A stretch of DNA of 64,000 nt from Advenella sp. S44 (GTDB lineage Bacteria; Pseudomonadota; Gammaproteobacteria; Burkholderiales; Burkholderiaceae_B): positions 1,426,001-1,490,000 of the forward strand of contig NZ_NEXS01000003.1 in the NCBI RefSeq assembly GCF_002810445.1, in the 5' to 3' direction. This document shows, piece after piece, positions 63,485-64,000 of the stretch. The notes under the pieces were generated by a model that did not search any database, had not been told where the DNA came from, and saw only the letters and a program-made list of their open reading frames with translations. Made by a program: the position numbers and the translations under genes. The first letter of the stretch is position 1; each line of letters opens with the position of its first letter.

Positions 63485-64000
63485 ATGACATCACGACAGC
63501 CAACGTTGCGTTTGTCATCCGCCGGTCGACTGGCCGTTTCGCTTGCAATGACCCAGCTTTCTTCAATTGCCCTGGCTGACATTGTCGCCGAGCATAAAGG
63601 TGCGCAAAACATATACCGTAAAGGTAATGTTGAAATCGTGGACATTGCGGCACCGAATGAGCAGGGCATCTCTCATAACAAGTATGTCAAATATAACGTG
63701 GATCGTGCCGGCGCCGTTTTGAATAACGCATTACAGGGCGGCACTTCACAACTGGCGGGTGAGTTAAAGGCCAATGGCAACTTGAATGGGGCAGCGGCAA
63801 AGGTCATTCTGAACGAGGTCATCCGGCATAATCCCTCTCTGCTGCTGGGTAAACAGGAAGTGTTCGGGATAGTGGCCGATTACGTTCTTGCTAATCCTGA
63901 CGGAATTACATGCCGGGGCTGCGGCTTTATCAATGTGCCGCGCGCCAGCCTGGTTGCCGGCAAGCCGGTGATTGAAAACGGCAACCTGGCCGGATACGAT
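63485..64000 (+). CDS. TpsA exoprotein (hemagglutinin/CdiA type), 5' part only
   Basis: The first 172 codons of a large exoprotein, cut by the window end. AGGAGGAAA gives a strong ribosome binding site. The signal peptide (RLAVSLAMTQLSSIALA) is followed by the TPS domain that TpsB recognises: KGNVEIVDIAAPNEQGISHN, KYNVDRAGAVLNNAL, AKVILNEV and NPDGITCRGCGFINVPRASL. The last is the NPNG-type secretion motif, with the ITCxGCGF form common in contact-dependent inhibition and filamentous hemagglutinin proteins. The C-terminal effector or adhesion part is outside the window. Confidence 0.93.
   Translation, partial: MTSRQPTLRLSSAGRLAVSLAMTQLSSIALADIVAEHKGAQNIYRKGNVEIVDIAAPNEQGISHNKYVKYNVDRAGAVLNNALQGGTSQLAGELKANGNLNGAAAKVILNEVIRHNPSLLLGKQEVFGIVADYVLANPDGITCRGCGFINVPRASLVAGKPVIENGNLAGYD

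Noticed and set aside
1-64000. CRISPR arrays, tRNA or rRNA genes, insertion sequences, integrases
   Set aside because: Looked for throughout; no regularly spaced long repeats, cloverleaf sequences, rRNA signature or transposase motifs were found. The short repeats listed do not fit a CRISPR pattern.

Overview
The window reads as the chromosome of a betaproteobacterium, most likely in the Alcaligenaceae (Bordetella/Advenella side). This is inferred from gene families, not from a database search. The pointers are two periplasmic Bug-type (TTT) solute receptors, a TpsB/TpsA secretion pair, the conserved blocks gmk-rpoZ-spoT, rph-rdgB-hemW and rpfE-like-recJ-prfB-lysS, and single-copy housekeeping genes with dense, overlapping gene packing.

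Layout. 1-3.05 kb: the end of the Fe-S assembly operon (iscA, hscB, hscA, fdx) closed by a terminator. 3.05-3.9 kb: a gene-poor gap. 3.9-13.15 kb: a catabolic island on the minus strand (acyl-CoA synthetase, AcuI-like reductase, two acyl-CoA dehydrogenases, two Bug receptors), divergent from two tandem IclR regulators. 13.2-15.3 kb: a Tat-exported PhoX phosphatase. 15.3-17.45 kb: a disturbed zone with an AT-rich stretch, a decayed alanyl-tRNA editing gene, a gene-end fragment and a basic His/Arg-rich lipoprotein. 17.45-24.05 kb: lysS, an SDR, prfB with its programmed frameshift, a mini-lipoprotein, recJ and an RpfE-like gene. 24.3-27.25 kb: small unknown genes, an exported protein with an OmpA-like partner, and a heptad-coding tandem repeat. 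27.4-33.4 kb: lolC, lolD, tatD and comEC. 33.5-37.7 kb: an alpha/beta hydrolase, a PHP phosphatase, greB, rlmJ and a GDPD. 37.9-41.2 kb: ppiD, tesA and an ATPase of the YbbA type. 41.15-44.4 kb: spoT, rpoZ, gmk. 44.6-50.2 kb: an SDR, pirin, yicC, rph, rdgB and hemW. 50.2-54.95 kb: a complete nitrogen-control locus (glnA, ntrB, ntrC) with two NtrC sites and a sigma-54 promoter. 55.2-59.5 kb: ridA, recG, oxyR and a methyltransferase. 59.9-61 kb: a lone branched-chain amino-acid binding protein. 61.8-64 kb: TpsB and the first 172 codons of a large TpsA exoprotein, cut by the window end.

How they work together. Most of the window is core metabolism and information processing. Accessory or adaptive parts are the catabolic island (uptake, CoA activation, dehydrogenation and reduction of an unknown organic acid under IclR control), the PhoX phosphate scavenger, the low-GC zone at 15.3-17.1 kb, the cluster of small genes at 24.3-27.2 kb and the two-partner secretion locus at the right edge. 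No rRNA, tRNA, CRISPR array, integrase or intact insertion sequence was recognised.

The best candidates for something undescribed are the catabolic island, whose substrate is unknown, and the TpsA protein, whose effector end lies outside the window. Smaller oddities are a His/Gln-rich low-complexity insertion in ComEC, a spacer insertion in the NtrB kinase domain, and several short exported-peptide genes.
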